From Ferriphaselus amnicola (GTDB lineage Bacteria > Pseudomonadota > Gammaproteobacteria > Burkholderiales > Gallionellaceae): a stretch of 64,000 bases of DNA. The translations under genes were made by a program, and so were the position numbers. Below the pieces are notes generated by a model, which made no database searches, was not told the DNA's origin, and worked only from the letters and a program-made list of their open reading frames with translations. The DNA lies in NCBI RefSeq assembly GCF_000974685.2, contig NZ_AP018738.1, positions 806,001 through 870,000 on the forward strand, written 5' to 3'. Positions 40,508-48,009 of the stretch are shown here, in pieces (positions within the stretch are counted from its first letter, which is position 1; every line of letters starts with the position of its first letter).

Positions 40508-41248
40508 ATGCTGGAAATGTTAAGTTCCACCTCGTTCTGGGTGGACGTGTTCAAAATCATCATGATCGACTTGCTGTTGTCGGGCGACAACGCGGTGGTG
40601 ATCGCCTTAGCCTGTCGTAATTTGCCAGAGGCGCAGCGCAAGCTGGGTGTGATGTACGGCGTGCTGGGCGCAATCTTTTTGCGGATCACGCTGACGTTCT
40701 TTGCGGTCGGCTTGCTGTCGCTGCCTTATCTTAAATTGGCGGGAGCGGCGATGCTGCTGTGGATAGGCGTGAAACTGATCCTGCCGGAAGAAGACGAGGG
40801 CGGGGATCACATCAAGGCCAACGATCAGTTGCTTGGTGCGGTGAAGACCATCATCGTGGCGGACTTTGTGATGAGTCTGGACAATGTGCTGGGCGTGGCA
40901 GCGGCGGCTAATGGCAACACGACGTTGCTGGTGTTCGGTCTGCTGATCAGCATTCCGCTGATCGCTTGGAGTAGTCAACTGGTGCTGAAGCTGATCGACC
41001 GTTTTCCGGTCATCATCTATATCGGTGGCGCTCTGCTCGGCTATGTGGCGGGTGAGATGGTGGTGAGTGATGAGACTCTGCATCCGGTGATGGAGTCGGC
41101 GGCGTGGCTGCATGTTGTGCTACCGGTGATCTGCGCTGTGCTGGTGGTGGGCTTGGGCAAATGGTTGGCGTTGCGTAAGGCAGCTTTAGCGCCGGTGGTC
41201 GATGTGCTGGACGAGCAAGTGGCGAGTTCGCCGAATCGCAAGGGTTGA
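40508..41248 (+). CDS. TerC-family integral membrane protein
   Basis: 246 residues with seven or eight membrane helices. The motif LLSGDNAVVIALACRNLP near the N-terminus and DFVMSLDNVLGVAAAANG in the middle are the paired acidic TerC signatures, seen in proteins linked to tellurite resistance and manganese export. The metal is not known here. The ATG at 40508 has AAGG about 8 bases upstream; the frame upstream lies within sucD in another phase. A universal stress gene follows 10 bases later. Confidence 0.88.
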   Translation: MLEMLSSTSFWVDVFKIIMIDLLLSGDNAVVIALACRNLPEAQRKLGVMYGVLGAIFLRITLTFFAVGLLSLPYLKLAGAAMLLWIGVKLILPEEDEGGDHIKANDQLLGAVKTIIVADFVMSLDNVLGVAAAANGNTTLLVFGLLISIPLIAWSSQLVLKLIDRFPVIIYIGGALLGYVAGEMVVSDETLHPVMESAAWLHVVLPVICAVLVVGLGKWLALRKAALAPVVDVLDEQVASSPNRKG

Positions 41249-41258
41249 GGGGATGACG

Positions 41259-41684
41259 ATGAAGATATTGATTCCAGTAGATGGCTCGGAAGGCGCGAAT
41301 CGCGCGGTGGACTATGTCATCAATAGCTTGTCTTGGCTGAAAGACGCGCCGCAAGTGTTTCTGCTCAACGTGCAATGGAAGCTGGCGACGGGCAACGTCA
41401 AACTGTTCATCAGCCAAGACACAATCAACGATTACTACCGCGAGCAAGGCATGGAGGCATTGACTCCGGCGTGCCAGAAACTGGATGGCGTTGGGTTGGC
41501 CTATAGCTACCACATCAGCGTGGGTACGCCTGCCGAAGGCATCGTCCAGTATGCGCAGGAGCAGCAGGTGGATTTGATTGTGGTTGGCGCGAGAGGGCAT
41601 GAGACGCTTTCCTCGCTTTTGCTGGGAACGGTGGCAGACAAAGTGGCGAAGCTGGCGAGTGTGCCAGTTGTGCTGATCAAATAG
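41259..41684 (+). CDS. Universal stress protein
   Basis: 141 residues. The UspA fold starts MKILIPVDGSEGANRAV and ends with the ATP-binding pattern VGARGHETLSSLLLGT. ATP-binding Usp proteins often act as metabolic switches. GAGGGG sits 6 bases before the ATG at 41259. A second in-frame ATG at 41253 overlaps that site and is less likely. Probably co-transcribed with the TerC-like gene. Confidence 0.9.
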   Translation: MKILIPVDGSEGANRAVDYVINSLSWLKDAPQVFLLNVQWKLATGNVKLFISQDTINDYYREQGMEALTPACQKLDGVGLAYSYHISVGTPAEGIVQYAQEQQVDLIVVGARGHETLSSLLLGTVADKVAKLASVPVVLIK

Positions 41685-41711
41685 CTTTAGGCGGAGCGGG
41701 GGAATATAGCG

Positions 41712-44090
41712 ATGGTCGAACTTTCTTTGACGCCAGTGGGATTGCCGGGTGCCTCATCAGAGATATCTCGTGGACTACATGCGCTGTTGGCGCGCATTCA
41801 GACTGCGACGGCGGATGAGGTGGCGGGCGATATCAGTCGCGATGTCGCCGCGTTATGCAATGCCGATCGCATCACCATCTACGAGGTCAGCGAAGACAAG
41901 CTCTCGCTGGTCTCCAAGGTCAAAGTTGGGCTGAATACCTTCAAGGATTTGCGCTTGCCGATGACGCAGCAAAGCATTGCCGGATTCTGTGCGCTCAATC
42001 ACAAGACTATCAACATCAATGATGTGTATGACGAGCAAGAGTTGGCACGTATCGGGTCGCAACTGCGATTCTTGCAAGATGTGGATCGTCGCACCGGCTA
42101 TCGCACCAAGCAGATGTTGGTAGTGCCGGTACTCAAACCTGAGAGCGATGTGTTGGTCGGTGTGATTCAACTGATCAACAATAAGGCCGACCAGCCGTTC
42201 TCTGCCATCGTGTTGGAAACAGTGCAAGAGGTCGCCCGTGCGTTGCCGGTGGCGATGCAACAGCGGCAGACGCCGACGGCGATCAAGGGCAAGTTCGATT
42301 ATCTGGTGGCCGATGCCGTTGTTTCATCGGCTGAGTTGGAGTTGGCTGCGCGGACGGCGCGGCGCAAGGGCAACGATGTCGAGGACGTGTTGCTGGATGA
42401 CTTTCATGTAACAGCGGTTCAAATGGGTTCGAGTTTGTCGCGTTTCTTCAGCGTGCCTTACGAGCCGTTCCGGTTTGATCGGATCAAACCCGCTGACCTG
42501 CTTAAAAACCTGAAGCGTGAATACGTGGTGAGTAGCGGTTGGGTCCCATTGGAAGAGACGCAAGAGGGGTTGGTCGTGCTGACTCCCGATCCCGAGCGTA
42601 CTCGCGCCTCGCGAGTGGCAAATGCGGTATTTCCTAAAGCCAAACTGGTTTTCAGAGTGTGTTCGCAGCGCGAGTTCCGCGCCACGCTTGATGCTTTCTT
42701 CAGCAAAGGGCTAGGGGAGTCTTCGCAAAGTTCGCACGATATGGAAGGCTCAGTGGACGATTTGCTCACTTCGCTGGGAGGGGACGACGATGAGTTAGGC
42801 GCTAATCCAGAGGACATTAGTGCGGCAGCCGACAACGAACTGGTCAAACTGGTTAACAAGATCATCGTCGATGCGTACAAGATGGGCGCGTCCGACATCC
42901 ACATTGAGCCAGCGCCGGGGAAAGCCAAAACGCTGATTCGCTTCCGTAAGGATGGTTCGCTGTTGCCGTACATCGAGGTGCCCGCCTCGTATCGCAATGC
43001 GCTCATCACCCGCATCAAGATCATGTGCGATTTGGACATTTCCGAGAAGCGCAAACCGCAAGATGGCAAGATCAAGTTCAAAAAGTTTGGCCCTCTCGAC
43101 ATCGAGCTGCGGGTTGCGACGCTACCCTCGCAAGGCGGTGTCGAAGACATCGTGATGCGTATTCTTGCCTCGGGCGAGCCGCTGCCAGTCGAGAAGCTTG
43201 GACTTTCTCCGTACAACCTAGAGATGCTGAAGAGCGTGGTCAGCAAACCCTACGGCTTGTTCTTTGTCTGCGGCCCGACCGGTTCTGGTAAAACGACCAC
43301 GCTGCACTCTATCCTGAGCTCGCTCAATAAGCCGGATACCAAGATCTGGACGGCGGAAGACCCTGTGGAAATCACCCAGAAGGGGCTGCGTCAGGTTCAG
43401 ATCAACAAGAAGGCGGGGCTGGATTTCGCCACCATCATGCGCGCCTTCCTACGTGCCGACCCAGACATCATCATGGTTGGCGAAATGCGCGACAAGGAAA
43501 CCGTCTCCATCGGTATCGAGGCTTCGCTTACTGGTCACTTGGTGTTTGCCACCTTGCACACAAATAGCGCGCCGGAGTCCATCACCCGTTTGCTGGATAT
43601 GGGCATGGATCCATTCAACTTCGCGGATGCGCTGCTCGGTGTGTTGGCGCAGCGCCTGACTAAGCGTTTGTGCAAGGATTGCCGCAAGAGCTACATCGCG
43701 TCGGAAGATGAGATCGACTTGTTGCTAACGGAGTACTCTGATGAACTGAAGCATATCGAGCGTTGGCAAAACGACCCCGAGGCGGCGCGAGAGGCCTTAC
43801 GCGCAGAATGGGCGCGTACCTTTGCTGATGCGAATGGGCAGTTCACCTTATACCAGCCGGTTGGGTGTGATAGCTGCGCTGGAACTGGCTACCGTGGCCG
43901 ACTTGGTTTGCACGAATTGTTGGTGGGTACCGATGCTATGAAGAAAAACATCCAAGAGCATGCGCGAGTGGCCGAGATGATCGTCACGGCACTGGGCGAA
44001 GGGATGCGTACCTTGAAGCAAGACGGTATCGAGAAAGTGTTGCAAGGTTTCACTGATATGCATCAAGTGCGCTCAGTCTGTATCAAGTGA
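41712..44090 (+). CDS. GspE/PilB-type secretion/pilus ATPase with N-terminal GAF domain
   Basis: 792 residues. An unusual N-terminal GAF-like domain (about 20-185, ADRITIYEV...LVVPVLKPESDVLVGVIQLINNK) is followed by a T2SSE_N/MshEN-like domain (about 195-340) and the hexameric ATPase (about 380-760). Walker A is GPTGSGKTTT at about 521-530; the Asp-box ASDIHIEPAPG, the His box LVFATLHTNSAPESITR and two CxxC pairs (CKDC, CDSC) are present. Such ATPases drive pilus extension or type II secretion. The neighbouring pilin supports a pilus role, but no platform protein or secretin is near. The GAF domain may tie activity to a small ligand, which is inference. Confidence 0.9.
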   Translation: MVELSLTPVGLPGASSEISRGLHALLARIQTATADEVAGDISRDVAALCNADRITIYEVSEDKLSLVSKVKVGLNTFKDLRLPMTQQSIAGFCALNHKTININDVYDEQELARIGSQLRFLQDVDRRTGYRTKQMLVVPVLKPESDVLVGVIQLINNKADQPFSAIVLETVQEVARALPVAMQQRQTPTAIKGKFDYLVADAVVSSAELELAARTARRKGNDVEDVLLDDFHVTAVQMGSSLSRFFSVPYEPFRFDRIKPADLLKNLKREYVVSSGWVPLEETQEGLVVLTPDPERTRASRVANAVFPKAKLVFRVCSQREFRATLDAFFSKGLGESSQSSHDMEGSVDDLLTSLGGDDDELGANPEDISAAADNELVKLVNKIIVDAYKMGASDIHIEPAPGKAKTLIRFRKDGSLLPYIEVPASYRNALITRIKIMCDLDISEKRKPQDGKIKFKKFGPLDIELRVATLPSQGGVEDIVMRILASGEPLPVEKLGLSPYNLEMLKSVVSKPYGLFFVCGPTGSGKTTTLHSILSSLNKPDTKIWTAEDPVEITQKGLRQVQINKKAGLDFATIMRAFLRADPDIIMVGEMRDKETVSIGIEASLTGHLVFATLHTNSAPESITRLLDMGMDPFNFADALLGVLAQRLTKRLCKDCRKSYIASEDEIDLLLTEYSDELKHIERWQNDPEAAREALRAEWARTFADANGQFTLYQPVGCDSCAGTGYRGRLGLHELLVGTDAMKKNIQEHARVAEMIVTALGEGMRTLKQDGIEKVLQGFTDMHQVRSVCIK

Positions 44091-44209
44091 CGAAAATTGT
44101 CAGTGCTATGCTCGGGATGGGCAGCTTCACTGATTGAAGCTGCTGAATTTGGATTCTTGAGTGTGTATATATCTCAATATAATCAAATGAATGATTATTT
44201 TTTTTAAGG

Positions 44210-44226
44210 TTGGCATGAAGCCTGCT
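44210..44226 (+). promoter_or_regulatory. Sigma-54 promoter of the pilin gene
   Basis: TTGGCATGAAGCCTGCT has GG at 44212-44213 and GC at 44224-44225, with exactly 10 bases between, matching the -24/-12 consensus with one mismatch in each half. It lies 50 bases before the pilin ATG, with an AT-rich stretch upstream (44166-44205) that could hold IHF and activator sites. PilR-type control is likely by analogy with other pilA genes. Confidence 0.8.
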
Positions 44227-44275
44227 TTTGTTACTCCGTGGCGGTATGACCCACTCTAAACCCAAGGAGATAGAA

Positions 44276-44683
44276 ATGAAAAAAGTACAACAAGGTTTCA
44301 CCCTGATCGAACTGATGATCGTTGTCGCCATCATCGGTATCTTGGCCGCCGTCGCGATCCCGGCTTACAGCAACTACACCAAGAAAGCTAAGTTCAGCGA
44401 AGTGCTGTCCATCAGCGAATCCTATCAAAAGGCAGTGACCGTGTGCCAGAACGATCTGGGCACCTTCACTGGTTGCGCACATGCGACTAATGGTATCCCC
44501 GCTGCGCCCGCTGCTACCGCTAATCTGGCCAGCGTTGCAGTAGCTGATGGCGTTGTTACTGCTACAGGAACAGCTGCATCGGGTGGTTATACTTCGGTGT
44601 TGACGCCTGCATTGAATGCCGCAGGTAGCGCGATCACTTGGACACAAAGTGGCACTTGCTTGGCAGCTGGCTTCTGTAAGTAA
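44276..44683 (+). CDS. Type IV major pilin-like protein
   Basis: 135 residues. The short leader MKKVQQG is cut before [22 protein letters not shown], the classic type IV prepilin site with E5 of the mature chain. A small Ala/Thr/Gly-rich globular domain follows with four cysteines (C57, C67, C128, C134), enough for two disulfides, including a C-terminal loop C128-C134. AAGGAGA precedes the ATG at 44276. It has its own sigma-54 promoter and terminator, so it is expressed separately from the ATPase gene. Confidence 0.93.
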   Translation: MKKVQQGFTLIELMIVVAIIGILAAVAIPAYSNYTKKAKFSEVLSISESYQKAVTVCQNDLGTFTGCAHATNGIPAAPAATANLASVAVADGVVTATGTAASGGYTSVLTPALNAAGSAITWTQSGTCLAAGFCK

Positions 44684-44700
44684 TTCGGCTCGCTAAAGTG

Positions 44701-44727
44701 AAACGCCCGCTTCGGCGGGCGTTTTTC
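44701..44727 (+). terminator. Pilin gene terminator
   Basis: AACGCCCGC and GCGGGCGTT form a 9-bp stem around TTCG (44711-44714), followed by TTT. It lies 18 bases after the pilin stop. Confidence 0.92.
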
Positions 44728-44745
44728 ATTGAGTGTCACACAAAG

Positions 44746-46164
44746 CTATTTCTTCTTGTGGACGGCCAACATTTCGTACAACTCTTTCAACTCACTCTCG
44801 ATCGCTGCATTCTGATAGAAGTCGGTGCCGCTTTGCTTAGCCAGTTGCATATGTTGGATAGAGCCCATCAGGTTGCCTTGCAACAAGGCGGAATAGGCCA
44901 GGGCGCGGTGTGAGGATTGCGGCTGATCCATCCCCGCATAGGCTTGAGCTTGGAGTTCGTACAGTCTAGGGTCGGTAGGCGTGCCGGTGATACGTTCCTC
45001 CAGCAGTTTGATGACTTGCGTATAGCTCTGCTGTTTGAGAAGTAGGTCGGCATAGTCATAGACCAGCGCACGATGTTGCGGGTAGCTTTGCAAGGCCTGC
45101 TTGTAGAAGGCGCTGACATCCTTGATGGAGTGCTTGCGGCTTAATAGTTGCCCCGCCAGTGTTTCCAGCATCGGGTTTTTTGGCGCTTGGTGGTAGAGCA
45201 TGGCGAACTCTAGCTCTGCGCGCTCCATCTTGCGCTGGCGCAGCAAGGACAGCACCAAGCCGTAGCGTTGAGCGACTGGATCGCCGAATTTCTGCGGCCC
45301 TAGGGCGGCAGTGAAGTAAGCGACAGCGCTAGAGGGGCTTTTTTCTATGGACTGCAACTTGGCACGTATCAGACGAAAAGTCAGGCTGTCAGCCACCAAT
45401 TTGTAGGGCAATTGTTGTACCCGATTTTCCACGTCGGCAATCCGATCCGAGGTCAATGGGTGAGTGCGCAGATAAGAGGGGGCATTCCCTTCCAATAAAC
45501 CATTGGCCTTTTGCATACGCTCGAAGAAGGCGGGCATGGCGCGAGTGTCGAAGCCTGAGCGCTCCAACAGTTCGATGCCGATGCGGTCAGCTTCCTTTTC
45601 ATAGGTGCGGGTGAAGTCCAGTCTGCGCTGCATGATGCTTGCTTGCGCGCCGACCATGGCCGCCTGCGAGGCCTGAGGGTTGTTGCGTGCCGCGAGGATC
45701 GCGACGGCCACTGCCGCCATCGAGGCTAATGTGTCGTATTTCTGGCCGGCGATCATCCGAGCCAGATGGTGCTGAGTCACGTGCGAAATCTCGTGTGCCA
45801 GCACTGAAGCCAGTTCGGACTCGGTTTGGGCAGTGAGGATCAGCCCGACATTGACGCCAATGAAGCCGCCGGGTAAGGCGAAGGCGTTGACATTGTTTTC
45901 GTTGAGGGCGAAGAACTCGAAGTCTTGCGAGGGTTCGTTACTGTTTCCGACCAAGCGGTAACCGAGTTGATTGAGGTAGTCATTGACCTCTGGATCGCTC
46001 AGGTAGCTTTTGCTGGCGCGAATCTCGAACATGCTCTGCCGGCCAATTTGACGTTCCTGTTGCGGCGAGATGGTTTCCTGCGAAGTGTCGCCCAAATCCG
46101 GTAGGCCGTCAGCGTAAACCAGCAAGGGCAAAGTGGAGAGCAGAATCAGTGCGGTTTTTTTCAT
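44746..46164 (-). CDS. bepA: Periplasmic M48 metalloprotease/chaperone BepA
   Basis: 472 residues from the ATG at 46164. A signal peptide (1 to about 18, ending YADG) is followed by a zinc protease domain with HEISH at 124-128 and the third ligand E191 in YEKEAD, then a TPR domain (about 290-460). The THPLTSDR segment carries the gating histidine. BepA assists or degrades LptD and BAM substrates in the periplasm. The open frame upstream to 46401 lacks any signal peptide and is not used. Confidence 0.93.
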   Translation of the reverse strand: MKKTALILLSTLPLLVYADGLPDLGDTSQETISPQQERQIGRQSMFEIRASKSYLSDPEVNDYLNQLGYRLVGNSNEPSQDFEFFALNENNVNAFALPGGFIGVNVGLILTAQTESELASVLAHEISHVTQHHLARMIAGQKYDTLASMAAVAVAILAARNNPQASQAAMVGAQASIMQRRLDFTRTYEKEADRIGIELLERSGFDTRAMPAFFERMQKANGLLEGNAPSYLRTHPLTSDRIADVENRVQQLPYKLVADSLTFRLIRAKLQSIEKSPSSAVAYFTAALGPQKFGDPVAQRYGLVLSLLRQRKMERAELEFAMLYHQAPKNPMLETLAGQLLSRKHSIKDVSAFYKQALQSYPQHRALVYDYADLLLKQQSYTQVIKLLEERITGTPTDPRLYELQAQAYAGMDQPQSSHRALAYSALLQGNLMGSIQHMQLAKQSGTDFYQNAAIESELKELYEMLAVHKKK

Positions 46165-46263
46165 ACCTCTATGATAACTCGGCTGGACACTTAGGGGCGA
46201 AATCAGGAAAATGCGCGCCTTATTTATCGACCGATGCGTCGAGTTGATTGTTGAGAGGTAACC

Positions 46264-46584
46264 ATGCCAGATTTTAAGAATATCACTGCGACCGAACTGC
46301 AAACCATGCTGAGCGCAGGCTCGACCACGCTGGTCGATGTGCGTACCGATGCTGAGATCGCGCGCGGCTACATCAAGGGTGCGACCAAGCTGCCGCTGCA
46401 CCTGCTGCCTATGCGTTTGGCTGAGTTCGAGCGGAGTGCTCCGTTAGTGTTCTATTGTCAGATGGGCGGGCGCTCCGCGCAGGCTGCGGCCTTTGCGATC
46501 AATCAGGGTTATGCTGAAGTGTACAACCTGCAAGGCGGTATCTTGGCTTGGGCGCAATCCGGTCAGCCGCTGACTGCGGACTAA
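46264..46584 (+). CDS. Single-domain rhodanese
   Basis: 106 residues. The active-site loop is CQMGGR with C65; VDVRTDAEIARGYIKGA and the final YNLQGGILAWAQSGQPL are standard. It may transfer sulfane sulfur to cyanide or a protein thiol; the partner is unknown. GAGAGG precedes the ATG. Divergent from bepA. Confidence 0.93.
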   Translation: MPDFKNITATELQTMLSAGSTTLVDVRTDAEIARGYIKGATKLPLHLLPMRLAEFERSAPLVFYCQMGGRSAQAAAFAINQGYAEVYNLQGGILAWAQSGQPLTAD

Positions 46585-46592
46585 CGCGCAAC

Positions 46593-47837
46593 CTAGGCGG
46601 GAGGCGGCACTGCTGCTTGCCCGTGCATCTCGATGCGGGCAACGAAGCCGATGGCGAGCAGGTTCGCCGTCACCGCGATGCTGCCTACCGTGCCATAACC
46701 GGTCAGCGTTCCAATGCCATCCTGATGGATGAGCAGGCCAGCGAGCAAGGTGGCCAGCCCCATCGCGAACGCTTGGACGGTGGAGTGTAACGACATGAAC
46801 GTGCCGCGCAGTTTCGGTTGAGCCGCCGAGGTGATAATGGCCATCGCGGGGATCATCCGTCCCGAAACTAGTACGAAGAAACTCGTGGTGCAGCACAACC
46901 ACACCCACAGCGGTGCAGCGCCGATATGCGTCACCACTAGCAACGGCAGCATCGCCGCTAGCGCTACCCAGCGATAAATCTTTACTTTTCCGTGCGAGTC
47001 GGCGATGTGACCGATGAGTCGCGCCGTCACTAGCGTGGCGGCGCCTCCCACCAGATACACCAGCGGAATGTCGTGCAGCGAGATGCCCACGTTGCCGACG
47101 CTGTACAGCGTGATGTAGGGGATCACTGTGAATCCGGAAAAGATGATCAGTGCTGAGAACAGCAGCGCACGCAGATGGTTGGCATCACGCAGAACCTCGA
47201 ACATGGCAGTGAACGGATGGGAACGCTTGGCCTGTCCTGAGCTGGTCGAAGGGGAAAGGTGATGGCGTAGATCAGGCAACACGCGCCAACCGATGATTAT
47301 GAACAACAGTGTCAGCACCGCGATCAATACGAATGGTGCGCGCCACATGAAGTGATTCGCCAGCCACAAGGATAAGGGCACGCCCGCTACAGTCGAGACT
47401 GAGAACGCTGCTGAGACTAGTCCGCCTGCCTTGGCGCGGCGTGCGAACGGTATGACATCGCCGATCATGGTCTGCACCATCGCGCCCATGATGCCGCCGA
47501 ATGCGCCTGCCAGTCCGCGCGCGATCAGTAACGTGGTGTAGCTGGGTGCTAACCCGCAAGCCAGCGTGGCCAATCCGAACAAACCAAACATCCCCAGCAA
47601 CATACGCTTGCGCTCGAACCTGTCCACGAATGTCGCTGCAAACAAGCCGGATAGCGCCGCGCTGAAGCTGTAAGACGCCACCAATAAGCCGAACTCGTGC
47701 GTGCTGATGCCGAATGCCGCGATCAGCACGGGGCCGAGCGGCATCATGATCATGAAATCCAACACATGACTGAACTGGATGCCAGCGAGCGTCAGCAATA
47801 GATTACGTTCGCGTTGTGGGGTGAGGGTGGCGGGCAT
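46593..47837 (-). CDS. MFS transporter
   Basis: 414 residues with 12 hydrophobic segments. The loop 2-3 motif is DRFERKRMLLG, and the DHA1-like feature GIQFSHVLDFMIMMPLGP lies in helix 1. The substrate cannot be predicted. The central loop between helices 6 and 7 contains the sequence SPSTSSGQAK, which is the in-frame translation of a dispersed DNA repeat. The stop lies 9 bases beyond the end of the converging rhodanese gene. Confidence 0.88.
   Translation of the reverse strand: MPATLTPQRERNLLLTLAGIQFSHVLDFMIMMPLGPVLIAAFGISTHEFGLLVASYSFSAALSGLFAATFVDRFERKRMLLGMFGLFGLATLACGLAPSYTTLLIARGLAGAFGGIMGAMVQTMIGDVIPFARRAKAGGLVSAAFSVSTVAGVPLSLWLANHFMWRAPFVLIAVLTLLFIIIGWRVLPDLRHHLSPSTSSGQAKRSHPFTAMFEVLRDANHLRALLFSALIIFSGFTVIPYITLYSVGNVGISLHDIPLVYLVGGAATLVTARLIGHIADSHGKVKIYRWVALAAMLPLLVVTHIGAAPLWVWLCCTTSFFVLVSGRMIPAMAIITSAAQPKLRGTFMSLHSTVQAFAMGLATLLAGLLIHQDGIGTLTGYGTVGSIAVTANLLAIGFVARIEMHGQAAVPPPA
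47231..47254. repeat. Dispersed short repeat inserted in the MFS coding sequence
   Basis: The 24-base stretch contains CCTGAGCTGGTCGAAGG, the core of a palindromic repeat found scattered in many proteobacterial genomes. It is in frame, falls in the hydrophilic central loop and adds about eight residues without breaking the gene. Confidence 0.6.
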
Positions 47838-47874
47838 TGTGTGGAGGGAGGGCTTGTTCCCGCTGTGCGTTAAG

Positions 47875-48001
47875 CCGTCATTCCGGCGAAGGCCGGAATC
47901 CAGCGGTGGAAATATTCCTCGTAGCGGACAAAGCCTTAAGTTTTTGTCCGCTACGCGAGGCTAATTGAACAACTGGATTCCGGCCTTCACCTGAATGACG
48001 G
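47875..48001. repeat. Nested palindromic element (REPIN-like) between MFS and valS
   Basis: The outer arms are inverted copies: 47875-47903 (CGTCATTCCGGCGAAGGC, ending GGAATCCAG) and 47973-48001 (CTGGATTCCGGCC, ending ATGACGG), with a few mismatches. Inside them CCTCGTAGCGGACAAA (47917-47932) pairs with TTTGTCCGCTACGCGAGG (47943-47960), with a two-base bulge. The left outer arm alone can fold as TTCCGGC/GCCGGAA. The outer sequence belongs to the widespread CGTCATTCC...GGAATCCAG repeat type. It may also end the valS transcript, which stops 8 bases away. Confidence 0.85.
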
Positions 48002-48009
48002 GTTTGTGT

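Noticed and set aside
46165-46401. N-terminal extension of bepA
   Set aside because: The extension has no signal peptide, overlaps the rhodanese gene on the other strand, and the ATG at 46164 gives a proper exported protein.
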